Source: Sipunculus nudus
Lineage: Eukaryota; Annelida; Sipuncula; Golfingiida; Sipunculidae
NCBI GenBank assembly: GCA_026874595.1
Contig: CM049316.1
Location: forward strand, 49,724,695 to 49,788,694
Reading direction: 5' to 3'
DNA length: 64,000 nucleotides
A program made the position numbers and the translations under genes. The notes below the pieces were generated by a model, which was not told the DNA's origin, made no database searches, and saw only the letters and a list, made by a program, of their open reading frames with translations. Shown here in pieces: positions 46,844-59,719 of the stretch. The stretch's first letter is position 1; each line of letters starts with the position of its first letter.

Positions 46844-49417
46844 ACAAGGGACCCATGGGTCAAAGTGCTCAGCTGAATTTAACCTTGAAGGTAAAAATCT
46901 AAAACATGGCCTACAGGCCTAATGCGAACCTGTGCAAATGGATATACACCTGGTATAACGCTTCAATGCTGAACCACTACTTTTCATATATAAGAACAAT
47001 GCAAGTACTAAACATTTTGAACAAGAAACAATACACAAACATCACTGCTGAAATTCTGGCATGGGTGCACACAACACAAAAATTATTGTAGGTGTCACCA
47101 CCAGTCTTGTATACGACAAAGCTATTTGACATGTATAAATATGCCCAATTTCAGGCTGATATATCAAATTCCTCCATAGAATTAAGCAAGCACATATACT
47201 TTGCAAAAGTCATTGTAGATGGCGACACCTGTCTTGTGAACGAGAAAGCCATTAAAGACACATAGACAGGTCAGAATATCAGGCCTTGAGTCTGATGCAC
47301 CGGGCTGACCATGTTTTGGTGAGAAAGGCTGTTGCCCCGAGTGTACTGTGACAAATTACTGGCTCAGGCTACTGCACTGAGTGAACTCTTGACCTGCACC
47401 TGGCAAGACTGAGTGAACTTTTGACCTGTACTTGGCTGCACTGAATGAACATGAGGTGATCATATGATACTCATGAGGTGATCACATGCTACCCATGAGG
47501 TGATCACATGCCTTGTGCTTGGCTGCACTGATTGAACTCTTGACCTAAATCTGGCTGCACTGAATGAACTCTTGATCTGTTGCCAAATCTGAAACAGTTG
47601 GCATTTTCTCAACCTATTCAAGAAACATACACAATCTTGGCCTGTTATGTAACTCTGCTAAAATTTATCCAACACAAACCATTTGAACAAACTTGAGAAG
47701 GCTCGCCTCTGGGATCATTTCTGTAAAATATTTAACAATTTGGCTGGACTCTTTACAAGAAGAAGAAGTTTTTATCAGCTTTTTTCCCTGTAAAATCTAA
47801 GTAAATGCAGATAGCAAAAATAAGCTGAATCCATCAACTTTTGATATGTGACTGATAATTGCATAAAATTTGGGGATGGTAGCTCCTGCCATTCCTGAGA
47901 AATTATGAATAATGTACAGATGATATGTAATATCATAAATCTACATTTTTTAAAAGCTTTTAAAAAACAGTCTTGTCATTATTTTCCATAGATATTCTAA
48001 AATCTAAATGTCTAGAGGCATGATGTAATGGATGCTGATAAACTGGTGCTAGGCTAGATGTATCTGCTTCACACAGCTAACATATATGGTTAAATGACTC
48101 AATTCAATCTTTATAATTCAGCCAAAATTCATTTTTTGGAACCATAAAAGACAATTATTATTAGAATGATTCAGGGAATTATTCTTGCAAAATATTAAAC
48201 AAACTGGCCTCAGTATCATCAGTCGAAAAACGTTTTGTAGGTTTATAACTCATATGGGAAAATACAGCAAAATGGCAAAGTTCAGCTTCCCATAACTCAG
48301 CCAAAAATCATTGAACCAAAACCATTTGAACAAACTTGAATTATCAACTTCTAAGGATAATTAATGTGTGAGATTTAAGAATTTGGCCCAGTGGTTTTTG
48401 AGAAGAAGATTTTTGTAGCCACTTAGCTAAAATGGGCTGTTATGGCATATGACTTAATATTCAGCTTCCCATAACTTAGCCAAAAAGTCACTGAACTGAG
48501 ACCATTTGAACAATCTTCAAAAAGCACTACCCTAGGATCATTTCTGTGCGATATTAAACAATTAGGCCATTTTGTTTCAGAGAAGAAGTTATTTGTAGCT
48601 GTCAGTATGATACAGGCACTGATGACCCCCGTACAAAAAAGGCCGATGCAGGTGGCGCCACCAATACCTCAATTTCAGATATGACTCATGTGACCAACAT
48701 TGGCATAAAATTTGGTGATGATAGCTCAAGCCATTTCTGAGATTGTAATTTTAGTATGCTTTTTTGGACAGATGACTAAGTTCAACTTCCTGTAACTCGG
48801 CCAAAAATCACCAAACTTAAACCATTCGAACAAACTTCAGAGAGATTGTTCCAGGGATCATTTCTGTGAAATATTGGACAATTTGGCTGAACAGTTTTGG
48901 AGAAGAAGATTTTTAAAGGTTTTTTAGCTTTTTCCCTATAAAATCTAAGAAAATGCAGTTAGCCAAAAAATAAGCAAAATCCGATAGAGTTTTTCAGATG
49001 ACTAATATTTTGCATAAAATTTCGTTATGCTCATTCTTGCCGTTTTCAAGATAGTATGGGTTAACGTACAGACGCCGGACGCAGCCACACCATCCCATAA
49101 GCTCACAGGTTCGCTAAAAATATCAAATGGAGATAAAGTCTGAGAAGAAGAGGTAATATAGGCCATGGTTGGTCGATAAGATTAAAGAAATTGTTGCAAA
49201 TAATATTTTGTGATCTTACCATGTGTTTCAGAATGTTGAAACTGAAGCATGTAGGCAGTTTGTGAATATAAGATCTATACTATTATCATGATCATTGGTT
49301 GGCTTTTTGATAAGCTGTTGACAGTTCAGCAGTTTACGTATTTCTTCAATAATAATGTAATTTTTTTTTTTTGGTACCGTTTTTTTTTCAATTTTATTAA
49401 TGTATACAGTTGTAATA
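46844..49417 (+). mobile_element. F1 element split by an F2 insertion
   Basis: Start ACAAGGGACCCATGGGTCA and GTGCTCAGCTGA; the body to AAAATCTAAA, then F2 (46904-49120), then TATCAAATGGAGATAAAGTC onward to ~49417. Unbroken homologues read CTAAAATAATATCAAATGG (18555). The 3' hairpin is missing; another F1 start follows. Confidence 0.7.
46904..49120 (+). mobile_element. F2 element, full length (2.2 kb)
   Basis: Start ACATGGCCTACAGGCCT then GCGAACCTGTG; end CACAGGTTCGC plus TAAAAA. The interior differs from the 1.4-2.4-kb copies: it carries the ACTGAGTGAACTCTTGACC and TGATCACATG modules and three repeats of a ~220-bp AACCATTTGAACAAACTT unit before the common 3' part (GGTGGCGCCACC at ~48652). 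Confidence 0.8.
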
Positions 49418-49660
49418 TAAGGGACCCATGGGTCACTGGGCTCAGCTGAAATTGACCCTGAAGGTATAAAAATTTAAAATAATATCAAATGGAGATTTTA
49501 TATTTTATAAAATATATACAGTTGAAATATAACTAATATAACTGTATTTCTGAAATATATGCAGTAATGGTTAAAGCAAATCTGAACAAAACACCACCAG
49601 TGGTTTTTAAAGTGGACAGTCTTAAAGTGTAACAGCAGGTTTTTAATGGGAAAAGGAGGT
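49418..49660 (+). repeat. F1 5' fragment
   Basis: Start AAGGGACCCATGGGTCAC (first bases changed), GGCTCAGCTGA, then GAAATTGACCCTGAAGGTA and a short body; no 3' end. Confidence 0.55.
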
Positions 49661-52600
49661 TTTCTTTAAAGGGACATAATCAGGGGCAATAGTATGCCTA
49701 TTCTTTCACACTATCAGTTCAGGTTTGCTTTATACAATAGTTTCCCAGCAAAAACATCCCAGCACACAGTGTCAGTACCTCAAATACTACTGTTTAACAC
49801 CCTGTTATGACTCTCTGCATGTTTGTTATCACAGTCCACATTTGTCTGTTTACCATAACAAGGCCGCGTGACCAGAGGTCCTATTCTGAACCACAAAATG
49901 CGGTGTTACAGCCAGCAGCAACATGTATTGTATTTTTTTTGGCCAAGTCAGTCAGGGCATCTCCTGACTGACACGTGTTGTGGCTCTGCGATGCAAACAG
50001 CCCCATGCGCTTTATGTTGACACCTGTGAACATGCCTGGTTCACTGTTTTTAACCCTCGTTTACAGGAGTAAACAAATGGTTTCAAGGCAATATTTTTTA
50101 TAACCTTAGTATATTTACTTGGCCAAATGGCTAAGTTCAGCTTACTGTAACTTCCTGTAACTCGGCTGAAATTCACCAAACCAGAAGCATCTGCACAAAC
50201 TTGAAAGAACTCATTTCTGGGATAATTTCTGTGAAATATCAAACAATTTGGCTCAACTGTTTTTTTTTAGATTTCTCCCTGTAAAATGCAAGTCAGTTCA
50301 GGTGGCCCAAAAATAAGCTCAATCCCACAATATCTGACATGTAACAGATTCTTGTATAAAATTTGGTGATACTAGCTCCTGCCATTTTTCCAGATAATAT
50401 GGGTTAACATATGGACGACAGAAGACAGACGTAGCTGTGCTTTAGTATAAGCTCATGGGTTCGCCCTTGGACAAAATACCAATTTTATGCAGGGAGTTTG
50501 TTACCAGTTACAAACAGTCCTGTAGCTTCTGAGGTACCATGATAGTGATAGTCATTAGTTTACCATTTAACACAGCTCTCAATATGCCTGCACTGTAACA
50601 TAACCAGCAGATATAACAGCACTACTAAGTGAACTAGTTAAAGGCCGGGATTCTGAACCCAGTGGTTCACTTGGGGTTTTCCCTTGTAACACGATAGGTC
50701 ATGTGACTGTGACTGACAGCCAGGGTCCAGCTTTTCACACAGCATTCAGTCAGTGCACCGTGGTTTACTGCATGACATATGTAGTCTATTCTTTTGTACT
50801 GGCTCAGTCAGTAAGTGTGTAAGTGTGAATCAGAAAACAACTTCATGTCTCCTTGGATCCCTATACATATTTTATATTTGAATGGAATGGCAAAGATGTT
50901 GAAATATATGTGATTGCTGTGGAATACAAGTCTTTTGAATAGTCAGAGGAAGGCATGCTAATCAACTGATACCAAACAGATACCCCCTTAGTACAGCTGC
51001 CTGTGTAATATGTATACACCAGCACACCAAATTTGCTGGCCCTGTGCTTGTCACCTTGCTAGCCTGGCCCCCACAAGGGTAAATCAAGTTTAATGACTGG
51101 ATTGAAAGATGTGTACAAGCTAGAAGGCAGGGTTCAAAGGCAGCACAAAGAAATTCAGTGGTTAATATGGTTTTTCGAGCATATTTCATTTCAAATTTGT
51201 TTAGACTTTATTAAGTATTTTTGTAACAAGAACTTATGTTAAAATACTTTTAGTTTCATTTAAATATGACTCAGTAAGTTATATTAAATATGTAGGCTTA
51301 TGTGTGTTTTGTCTGTATTGAGAAATTCCCTAAATTATTGAAATAACCAAATCTGGTTCATATCCCAGTCCATGGCCTTACACTACACTGACCCAGAATT
51401 TTATTCAGTCCTGCAGCAGCACAGCTTCACACTGTTGAAAACTGGTGTAGGAAATACCTGACTGCTGTGTAGTATGTACTCCCATTCTGTTTAATGTAGG
51501 TGTTATTTATGACAAAATTTGATATAAACTGCTTTTTCAATTCAATTATTTCAGAGCCATTATAGAATAAAATTAAAATATGCACAGTGATCGGTTTCAG
51601 CAAGGATATGGTTTGGTGAGTACCAGCATTTTGAACCGACTAATGACACAGCATACCCTGCCTGTACAGGAGGCCACGTGCTGTTGTTTATATACATACT
51701 GGCTGCCATCTGATTGGCGCCTGCACCTCCCCCGCTAAATTTGAACTGGGACTGGCATGGGCACATATAAATCATTTTCCTGCAGAAACCACATAACTTC
51801 ATACATGAAACATAATTAATTTCAGTTATTTGTAGTATTAGGAACATGTCTGCCAAAATCCAGCTCAGATAACAACTTTGTTCCCAGCTAATACTCAAAA
51901 TATATTCAGAGCCCAAGTGAACAGTTGCAGATATTATGTTAAACTCCATGTTGCCCAGTAACGCCCCCTGGTATTTATAGTGGAACCCGGTCTTTAACCC
52001 TTTACTGTTTGTATTTGGTTGTCACAAAACACCCCCCTTACTGTTCAGATTAATTCTAGGTTTCTCACACTTTCAATTTTGACACACTGTACATTAATGT
52101 TATGATTGATAATGTGATCAATTTTTGGTGGATCCTTATGAAATTTTTAACACATATTACAGAGATACCAAGCAAGTGGTTAATGACTTAACCAATCATA
52201 AATTTCACATATATCTATTAGTAGAACCAGGTAAGTTAGGTAAATTCAGGTAAGTTTATTGTCTTTATTGTTTTAGCATATTTGTACATGAATGTCTATA
52301 GTATATCCGAGTGAAGACATTGTAGAATTTAGGAACAATAAGGGAATTATCATCCGCCGGTACCTGGTGTATTGTCATGGAAGATCTAGGTAAAACAGGT
52401 TAATGAAATATCATTAAGGTTATTTAATTTATTATAGGTTGGGAGTTCTGAAATAAATTAGACAAAACAATATATGATTTGTTCTAAGAAATTTATAAAA
52501 AAAAATAAACTTGTATATTTGACATGAAATATCATGTTGATTTAAATAAGGATAAATTGCAATTGCCTACCTGTTCAGGTATGAAGAACTAATTAAGACC

Positions 52601-52740
52601 AGGTGAACTTCAAAGAAAGGTGATAAAAAATGTAAACTGACAGATTTATCCATCAAATATGTATAAAACCCTATGAAAGTAGCCAGAAGTCCACCAGAAT
52701 GGTTAAATCTAACATTTATATATGTATTTCAACCTTTGTA
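49661..52740. other. large unclassified part of intron 2
   Basis: Mixed-composition DNA without CNOT1 homology. Only 50090-50466 is assigned: a degenerate F2 3' part ending AAGCTCATGGGTTCGC (changed subTIR, +). The stretches 49661-50050 and 50470-52740 have no tandem structure or recognised ends. They include CpG sites and CACGTG-like words but no supported gene; the longest open frame on either strand is 129 codons and shows no domain I recognise. Confidence 0.4.
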
Positions 52741-53526
52741 ATGTTAACTTTGACCGTTTTGGTACTCCCGGTAAAGCGTGTATTTCCCGTTTTGTCGCCC
52801 GGTGACAGTTCTTTTCGGGGAATCCCCGTGGAATTGCATGATGGTTAACAATGTCAAAACGATGTCAGACGTCTTTTTTTTATCTAAAGACATAATAAAC
52901 ATTCTCGAATTTCAGTCAGTAAACTTTATTGAACATCTTTTCATATTTATTTTGTTCAAAACATATTCTGAGATTTGTCAAAGCACGAGGTCTATCGAGC
53001 GGCAAGTCCGATGGCCGCCATCTTAAAAATTTGTGACATCGCTCGACCTTCATAACAGGCATCATAAACACAGAAAATGGCTTTAGGAATGAGAAATATT
53101 CACATTTTAAGTACAAAATGATAATAATTTAGATAGATACCGATCTTTTGTGGAAGTTTTATTTGAGTTATTGTCATAACAACCCGGCACGGTCAGTTGA
53201 AACATTGCGCTTGTTGGCGACCCTTGTGTCACTTGCCGACTCATTTCAACCAATCGGCTTGCCAACAGAGTCCTAATTAGAATTTAAATAATATTCACGA
53301 GAAATTCCCATGTAAATAAATAAAAAATTATCAACTTTACGGTAGGGTTGTCCCTGAACAATATGGAAATGTGTTCAATGGCGTGGCATAGATATTTAAC
53401 GCAAATAATTAGCAGGGAAAAATGCATTAGGACGGTGAGTCCATCGTGCGTTATAGTGGCTTATGAATACAGCGTATTAGTTTTGTGACGGGCGTCCAGG
53501 GGGCGTCCCAAACAGCAATCGGTTAA
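52741..53526. mobile_element. unclassified repeat (E7), one end beside exon 2
   Basis: Its right ~150 bp (53378-53526) match, in reverse complement, the last 140 bp of the window (63861-64000). Both copies end in the same terminus, CAATCGG here and CCGATTG there, so this is an element edge. The left boundary near 52741 is a guess from a rise in CpG. No transposase frame, terminal inverted repeat or clear target duplication is visible. Confidence 0.5.
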
Positions 53527-53551
53527 ACATGTATACTGACAGGACACCTAC

Positions 53552-53833
53552 CTCTTCACTGATTTCAATGTGTGGAGACATGGCTGCCAGTGACATGACA
53601 TTGAGGTCACCATACTTGAACTTTGGCATTGGTGGGGACTGAACAGTGCTGGTTGTTGTAGTGGGGGTGGTGCTGGTCACTGGGGTTGTACTGACTACAG
53701 CAGGGGGTGTAGCCACAGTCTCTGTAGGCTGCTGTGTTGTGACAGGGTCCTTGGCAATCCTTGGACCAGACAGCTGCAATTCCACAGTGTCAACACGGCT
53801 TGAATCACGAAGGTAATTGGCTGGTGTCAAATC
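53552..53833 (-). CDS. CNOT1: CNOT1 local exon 2 (Ser/Thr/Pro linker)
   Basis: 94 codons, phase 0 at both ends, the largest exon here. It opens DLTPANYLRD, matching the family segment that follows the MIF4G domain, and ends near PKFKYGDLNVMSLAAMSPHI, the conserved lead into DUF3819. Between them is a low-complexity stretch rich in Thr, Ser, Pro and Val, including TSTTPTTTTSTV. Vertebrate CNOT1 also has a Thr-rich linker here, so the composition is conserved though the sequence is not. The acceptor reads TTTTTTTGACAG and the donor GTAGGT. Only 25 bp separate the donor side from the end of an unclassified element at 53526. Confidence 0.95.
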
Positions 53834-54490
53834 CTGTCAAAAAAAAAGTTAATACCTTCTCTTTTAACTACAGGCCTAAACATCTGTCAAACTAGGTATG
53901 ATCAGTGTTTACCGTTTCACCATCCTTTATCAACCTTATTATTTGGGCTAATATTTTTTTCTCATAAAAGACAATTTAAGTTGGTGAGACCCTGCAGCTT
54001 GGACAACCCACACAGGATTTCAGATAAATACCAGATCTGTATTGGGGGTCTGAGGTGTATTACTACACCAAGCAAGGCATTTATTTTACAGATAATTCTT
54101 ATTTTCATTCCCATCCACCAACCAAAAAGGAACAAATGGATTATAACACTCAGCTGATAGCAATATACAGAGAAATTATAACTGTAATATATTTTAGTCT
54201 CTACAAAACTATTAAACTTGCAAATATGAAAAGATATTTGGCTGGCATCACTGATTATATAAAATGGTTAAAGCTATCTAAGATAAACATGCACAACAAT
54301 TTTCAATGTAATCCATGCATAATTTTGTGATTATTTACTAAAACAGGACTGACTGAAACTGCATGATTGTCATTCAGACTTTTTCAAAATTTCTTTTGGC
54401 TAAATCTTGAAGTTACTTTGCAGGATTACAGGCATTTCAATTAGATGGGCAAATGTGAAACATATTAATTCTTTGCTCATACTCTTGACC
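53834..54490. other. intron 1, unassigned
   Basis: AT-rich, no repeats or exon homology recognised. Confidence 0.45.
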
Positions 54491-54692
54491 TGACTGCTGT
54501 TTGTGATTTTCAGTATTACATGATTGCTGTTTGTAATTTGCCAGTATTACATGATTGCTCTTTGCAATTTGATAGTATTACATGATTGCCATTTGCAATT
54601 TGTCAGTATATCCTGATTGCTGTTTGCTATTTGTTGGTATAAAATGATTGATGTTTGCTATTTAACAGTATAACATGTTTGCTGTTTGTCAG
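54491..54692. repeat. ~31-bp minisatellite
   Basis: About 6.5 degenerate units of TGATTGCTGTTTG(T/C)(A/T)ATTTG...AGTAT(T/A)ACA. Not related to the F-family cores. Confidence 0.8.
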
Positions 54693-54715
54693 TCCCAAAA
54701 TACCCATTAACCTTA

Positions 54716-54939
54716 ACAAGTGACTCATAGGCCATGATGCTCAGCTAATTAACCAGTCTGATTTTTATATAATGGGCTAATATTCAAAACAAGTGTCATA
54801 TTTTGAAGTACCTGATTGCAAATTTTGTTTCAACTTTGCAGGATGACAGAAATAACTAGAATACTGACAGGTCGGGAAGGGCCCCGTAAAAAGGCCTATT
54901 GACTTCAAGTGCGGGCCAAGTGATGCTTGAGAAATATAA
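54716..54939 (+). repeat. F1 5' fragment
   Basis: ACAAGTGACTCATAGGCCAT and ATGCTCAGCTAA: a decayed F1 start, cut by an F2 start at 54940 in the A-rich GAAATATAA. Confidence 0.5.
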
Positions 54940-57900
54940 ACAAGGCCTACAGGCCTAATGCAAACCTGTGCAATGAGATTACACCAGGTATAATGCTTCA
55001 ATGCTGGACCATTACTTTTCAAGAACATGTGTAACATGTATATGAACAATGCAAGTACTAAACACCTAGAACAAGAAACAATTAAACAAACATCACTGCT
55101 GCAATTCTGGCATGGGTGCACACAACAAAAAGACTAGAAACTGTGTAGTCAACAAGCGACTACGTGTATCCACCAAAATCAGAGTGGAAAAGGTGAAGTG
55201 GGGCATGGATTGAGTGGCAAGGGGAAATAGAGTGAGGTGTGTTGCATAATAGCCTGGATGTCTGCAGCCAAAATGTATATGTAGGTTCCGCCAACTACCA
55301 CAAAATCCAGAAAGCTGTCCAAGATGTATAAACATGCAAAATTTTAGGCAGATATGTCAAACCACTTCTGAGATATGAGTGATTTTAGCCCACAGCAGAC
55401 AAACAGACTGCTGTGCAAAAATGTTGCAGGTGGTGCCACCAGATTTGCTTATGATAAAGAGCTATGTGAGACCTATAAACATGCAAAATTTTTGCCCAAT
55501 CAGACAAATGGTTCCTGAGATATGAGCTTGGATGTCTGCAACTTAAATTTGAATGTAGGTGGCGCCACCTGTCATAAAATCAAGAAAACTGTCAAGGATG
55601 TATAAACCTGCAAAATATCAGGTGGATAAGTCAAACCACTGCCGAGATATGAGTGATTTTATCCCAAGGCAGATGAACAGATGGACGCTGTGCAAAAATG
55701 GTTGCAGGTGGCACCAGTTTTGCATATGATAAAAGGCTATGGGAGATCTATGCACATGCAAAATTTTGGCCCAACTGGTCAAACGGTTCCCGAGATATGA
55801 GCTTGGATGTCTGCAGCATAAACGTGAATGTAGGTGGCGCCACCTGTCATAAAATCAAGAAAGCTGTCCAGGATATATACACATGCAAACTTTCAGGTGG
55901 ATAAGTCCAACCAATGCAGATATAATGAGTGTTTTATCCCAAGGCAGATGAACAGATGGACGCTGTGCAAAAATGGTTGCAGGTGGCGCCACCATTTTAA
56001 GTGTATGTTATTAAGCTTTCCAAGGGCTACATTTGTGCAAAATCTTTAGCCTTATCGGTCAAACGGTTCATGAGATATGTGGGTTTATATGTGGAAACAG
56101 ACACACAAATGGACGCTGGGCAGAGAGGAAAGGTCAGTGGTCTACCAAAAATAAGGGCGCAGTAGTTCACATGTGACTGATCATAATTCTGAATTTTAAA
56201 AAAATTCAGCCCAGTGGTTATAGAGGAGATCTCCGAAATCTATGTTGCGATGGCGGCAGCGTCGGCGTCTAACTGAAAACAAGGTATCCCCAAAATTCTG
56301 TTTTGGCGGATACAATGATTGTAGCTGGCACCACCAGTCTTATATACAACAAAGAAATATATACATATGCCCAATGTCAGACTGATATGTCAAACCCCTC
56401 CTGTGAAATAAGCAGGGACAAACACTGTGCAAAAGTTATTGTAGGTGGCACCACCAGTCTTGTACACTATAAAGATACCCGATATGTATAAACATGCCCA
56501 ATTTTAGGCTGATGTATCAAATTCCTCTGTAGAAATAAGTTGGCCCATACACTGCAAAAGTCAATGTAGAAGGCACCACCTGTCTTGTAAATGAGAATAC
56601 CATCAAAGACGCATAGACAGGTCAAAATATCAGTCCAATACATCAAACTTCCCCAGAGTTTGATGCACTGGGCTGACAAGGCTTAGGTGAGTAAGGCAGT
56701 TGCCCCTGAGTGACCTGTGACAAATTGCTGCCTCAAGCTACTGCACTGAGTGAACTCTTGACCTGCACCTGGCTAGACTGAGTGAACTTTTGACCTGTAC
56801 CTGGCTGCACTGAGTGAACTCTTGACCTGTTGCATAATCTGACACAGTTGGCAGTCTACCAAAGCTATAAATAGATTCAGGCTTAACTTTGGTGCAAAAT
56901 ATGATGCAGTGAGCAGTCTGCAAAAGCTGTAAATAGAATGCAGCTACTGCACTGAGTAAACCCTTTACCTATACTTGGCTGCACTTCTTCCAATCCTGGC
57001 ACTGTGCCAAAACTATTTATACAGCTGACATCATCTTGGCTAATGGCCAACATCAAGGCACTGGCAATCTGCCAATGGTAAACCAAGTGCTGCCATCTGT
57101 ACACAAAAGTGGTCCCTATTTGATATAACTTTGAAATTTATTTTCCCAATATAAAATGCTTTTCAGCTGACTTTTTATAAAAAAGAAATCAGGAATATAT
57201 GTAAGATTATTATGGATGCATACTGAATGCAAAATTAAAATACAGATATATCGCATTGATGGCAAATTCTTGAATTAAGTTGAGTAGGGACACCAATAAT
57301 TTATAATCCACGTACAGTTGTCTTTATATAGCCACAGAGAACAGAATATCCATGATTGTAACATTGCCTGGTATGATGAATAACTTAAATCATAAATCTA
57401 AATTTTTTAAAAGCTTTTTAAAAAAAACTTTCTTTTCAATATTAACCAAAGATAACCTGAAATCTAAATGTCAAGTGGCATTATGTATTATATGCTGATA
57501 AACTGGTGCCAGGCTAGATGTAACAGCATCACACAGCTAACTTATATGGTAAAATGACTCAATTCAATCTCCATAATTCAGCCAAAAAATCATTCATGTG
57601 GAACCATTAATGACAATTATTATAAGAATCATTGTGGGGATTATTCTTGTAAAATATTTAACAAACTGGCTTCAGTGGCATCAGTCGAAAACGTTTGGCA
57701 GGTTTATAACTCATATAGGAAGATACAGCAAATTGGCTAAGTTCAGCTTCCCGTAACTCAGCCAAAAAGCACTGAACCAAAACCATTTGGACAAACTTGA
57801 ATTATCAACATCTGAGGAAAATTAATGTGTGAGATTTAAGAATTTGGCCCAGTGGTTTTTGAGGAGAAGATCTTTGTAGCTACTGAGCTAAAATGGGCTG

Positions 57901-58595
57901 TTATGGTATGACTAAATTCAGCTTCCCATTACTTAGCCAAAAGTCACTGAAAATAGACCATTTGAACAAACTTCAGAAAGCACTACCCTAGGATCGTTTC
58001 TGTGCGATATTAAACATTTTGGCCATATGGTTTCAGAGAAGAAGTTTTTTGTAGCCAGTGTGATACAGGCACTGATGACCCAGTACAAAAAAGGCCAATG
58101 CAGGTGGCGCCACCAATACCTCAATTTCAGATATGACCTATGTGACCAACATTGGCATAAAATTTATTGATGATAGCTCCAGCCGTTTCTGAGATTTAAA
58201 TTTTAATCTGCTTTTTTGCACAATTAACAAAGTTCAACCTCCTGTTACTCGACCAAAAATCTCCAAACTGGAACCATTCGAACAAACTTGAGAAAGATTG
58301 ATCCAGGGATCATTTCTGTGAAATATTGGACAATTTGGCTGGACAGTTTCGGAGAAGAAGATTTTTAAAGCTTTTTTTTAGCTTTTTCCCTAAAAAATCT
58401 AAGAAAATGCAGTTAGAAAAAAAATAAACAAAATCCGATATAGTTTTTTGGATGACTGATTATTTGCAAAAAATTTGGTGATGCTAACTCCTGCCGTTTT
58501 TGAGATAGCTATGGTTAACGTACAGACGATACATGACGTAAGACGCATGACACACGATGCCGCACCATCGCATAAGCTCACAGGTTCGCTAAAAA
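54940..58595 (+). mobile_element. F2 element, longest full copy (3.7 kb)
   Basis: Start ACAAGGCCTACAGGCCT, changed subTIR GCAAACCTGTG; end CACAGGTTCGC plus TAAAAA. It joins all F2 modules in one copy: ~290-bp cores (GGTGGCGCCACC near 55558, 55835 and 55983), the AGTGAACTCTTGACC block (~56745-56830), the AACCATTTG(A/G)ACAAACTT repeats (~57780-57980) and the common 3' part (GGTGGCGCCACC ~58104). No long reading frame. Confidence 0.8.
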
Positions 58596-59075
58596 CAGGC
58601 AAATTTGTGGGATTAATGTCCCCCGCTATGGGCTCTTGCTGTCTTTCATGCTTGATAAGAAACCAAAATTATGACATGTGGAGACTAAAACAGATGTTCT
58701 ATGACATGTGGAGACATCTGCAGGCACACAAAAAACTACAACACATTGAGAAAAATAGGACCAAACCCACTATGACATGTGGAGACACCTGCAGGAGAAC
58801 ATAAAACCTAAAATACAGAAATTTGTCCAAAATTTGATAATTTTGTTTTTGAGCTTGAGAGAAATATTTTTCAGATAGACACTCCAGAACCAATCCCAAC
58901 CGAGGTATGCATGAGACCAATCACTGATCCAAATTTGAACAGAATCGGATAAAATGTAGGAAAGTTATCACACGGAAACAAAAAAACCTGACGGACGGAC
59001 AGAGAGACAGACAGACATACAGATAGACAAACACAAATAAATGTCCCCTGCATACATGGGTTGGGGGACCAAAAT
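58596..59075 (+). mobile_element. candidate F5 element (HINE-like plan)
   Basis: ATGTCCCCCGCTATGGG near the left edge and GGGTTGGGGGACCAAAA at the right edge give a short inverted pair (GTCCCCC/GGGGGAC). A GGACGGACAGAGAGACAG run (~58990-59025) precedes the right end, which can fold (GTCCCC...GGGGAC). Inside, CTATGACATGTGGAGACA occurs twice (~58697 and ~58769). A single copy, so boundaries are tentative. Confidence 0.45.
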
Positions 59076-59379
59076 ATTATATTCACTTTTGAATACTGTC
59101 ACATCATTGTCTACACACTAAACACAGCAAGACACTTATGACAATGATTAACATTATAGACACCATAATGAGAACTTGTCTCAGATTTAATTTTTTATCA
59201 CATTTAAATATTTTTTTTTTTTTTTTTAAACATGTATCAGAAAAAAAAAGAAAAGTAATCTCAGCTATGAAAGTAATACATGTATTAAAAATAACCCGAG
59301 GATCAAAACAAACCAATATAGTTTACATGGATCATATTTGAGTTGGGAATGTTTAATTTTATTAACTGAAATAAAGGAA
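59076..59379. other. intron 1, AT-rich filler
   Basis: A T-run of about 18 bp at ~59210-59227 and otherwise AT-rich sequence; nothing recognised. Confidence 0.4.
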
Positions 59380-59715
59380 TTAGTAATATAAATTATGGTT
59401 ACTAGAATATACCCATATCAGTACCTGCATCCACACTTTTCTTAAATTATGAGTAAGCACTGACATGGCGTGCGCGTTTGAAATGCAGTGACACAAATTG
59501 CGGGACATGTTGCCGATTTGGCGAGGTGTGAGATGTTCCGCGTCCAAAATCGTCCCAACGATTAACCCGCAACATGATTCACTTGACCCAAAATTGGGGG
59601 ACATATTGCCGATATGGGCAGTGGTGAGATGTTCCTGTTCTAAATTCGTCCCAGCGGTCAACCCACAACAACATTCATTTGTGTTGACTTTAGCGGACTG
59701 CTTACAAAAGGCCAA
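59380..59715 (-). other. 111-codon open frame with two 32-residue repeats, function unknown
   Basis: An ATG-initiated frame on the CNOT1 strand, inside intron 1. Its middle consists of two 96-bp tandem units (landmark GGGACAT at 59502 and 59598). Because 96 is a multiple of three they give two similar peptides sharing CCGL--GT-L--EHLT and IGNMS-N. I recognise no domain. The segment is CpG-richer than its flanks. It may be a repeat that happens to be open, or a remnant of an exon; no splice context was established. Confidence 0.35.
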
Positions 59716-59719
59716 TGCG

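Noticed and set aside
51560-51949. 129-codon minus frame in intron 2
   Set aside because: The longest frame of an unassigned area, but no domain, no splice context and no conservation evidence.
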